From assembly GCA_035535055.1 (NCBI GenBank), contig DATLQT010000062.1, positions 1 through 64,000 of the forward strand: a DNA stretch of 64,000 bases. Direction: 5' to 3'. Below, one piece after another: positions 63,983-64,000 of this stretch. Both the position numbers and the translations under genes were made by a program. Numbering within the stretch: position 1 is the first letter of the stretch; each line of letters opens with the position of its first letter. Origin of the DNA: UBA6019 sp035535055 (lineage in GTDB: Bacteria; Chloroflexota; Dormibacteria; Dormibacterales; Dormibacteraceae). A model generated the notes under the pieces. The model had not been told where the DNA came from and made no database searches. It worked only from the letters and a program-made list of their open reading frames with translations.

Positions 63983-64000
63983 GGCCACCATCCGCCGGGG

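Noticed and set aside
1..64000. CRISPR arrays, insertion sequences, prophage, tRNA or rRNA genes
   Set aside because: None seen by eye: no regular spaced repeats, no transposase or integrase motifs, and very little non-coding DNA. A tRNAscan or covariance search was not possible.

Overview
The window is GC-rich bacterial chromosome, almost fully coding, with many 4-bp start/stop overlaps and frequent GTG and TTG starts. It spans the replication-origin neighbourhood: rpmH-rnpA-yidD-yidC-jag run on the minus strand, dnaA-dnaN-recF-dciA on the plus strand, with parAB, gyrB and gyrA nearby. Protein content (MshA-like glycosyltransferase, PknB-like kinase, PATAN/DUF4388 protein, TANNNT-type -10 hexamers, several candidate leaderless starts) suggests an uncultured Terrabacteria lineage such as Chloroflexota or Dormibacterota. 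That placement is inference from gene content only. No insertion sequence, prophage, CRISPR array, tRNA or rRNA was seen.

Layout. 1-3.2 kb: histidine kinases, an OmpR regulator and a GAF-LuxR protein. 2.1-10.1 kb (minus): gyrB-plsX-fabF-gyrA, a small membrane protein and a NarL-type kinase. 10.1-15.0 kb (minus): a sigma-like protein lacking region 4, then gcvT-gcvH-gcvPA-gcvPB. 15.1-19.3 kb (plus): a CPBP protease, parA-parB and two signal peptidases. 19.3-23.2 kb (minus): an M16 protease, then the jag-to-rpmH cluster. 23.2-31.5 kb (plus): the probable origin, a GHKL ATPase overlapping dnaA, then dnaA, dnaN, recF, dciA and a helicase-nuclease. 31.4-41.0 kb: glycosyltransferases, a lipoprotein, a PATAN protein, a phosphatase, a FemAB-like protein and a regulator with Glu at the phosphoacceptor site. 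41.0-46.2 kb: folP-folK, murE, thiG-thiE/tenI-thiS and rsmG. 46.2-63.98 kb: fmdB, lysA, a Ser/Thr kinase, xdhC, a cysteine desulfurase, larB, a HAD hydrolase, moaC-mogA-pxpA-peroxiredoxin, pxpB-pxpC, nif3, folB-larC-folD-folC and an MFS exporter.

Two observations stand out. First, the peroxiredoxin at 54981-55520 has an in-frame TGA exactly where the peroxidatic Cys belongs (T-P-G-TGA). It is followed after 11 nt by a 6-bp hairpin with a GTT loop, as in bacterial SECIS elements, and the hairpin is built with codons that look unfavoured here. This is very probably a selenocysteine peroxiredoxin that ordinary gene calling breaks. Second, eight copies of a 16-bp near-palindrome (TGTAAAACGTTTTACA / TGTTCCACGTTTTACA) lie on both sides of dnaA. 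One sits 3 bp after parB, one covers the gyrA start codon, and several lie inside genes. They are best read as a divergent parS family for the local ParB.

Other oddities are CTG starts overlapping the upstream stop as CTGA (folK, folC), possible ATC starts (rpmH, yidC), a ThiS with a 12-residue tail after its di-glycine, and divergent genes whose start codons share one CATG.
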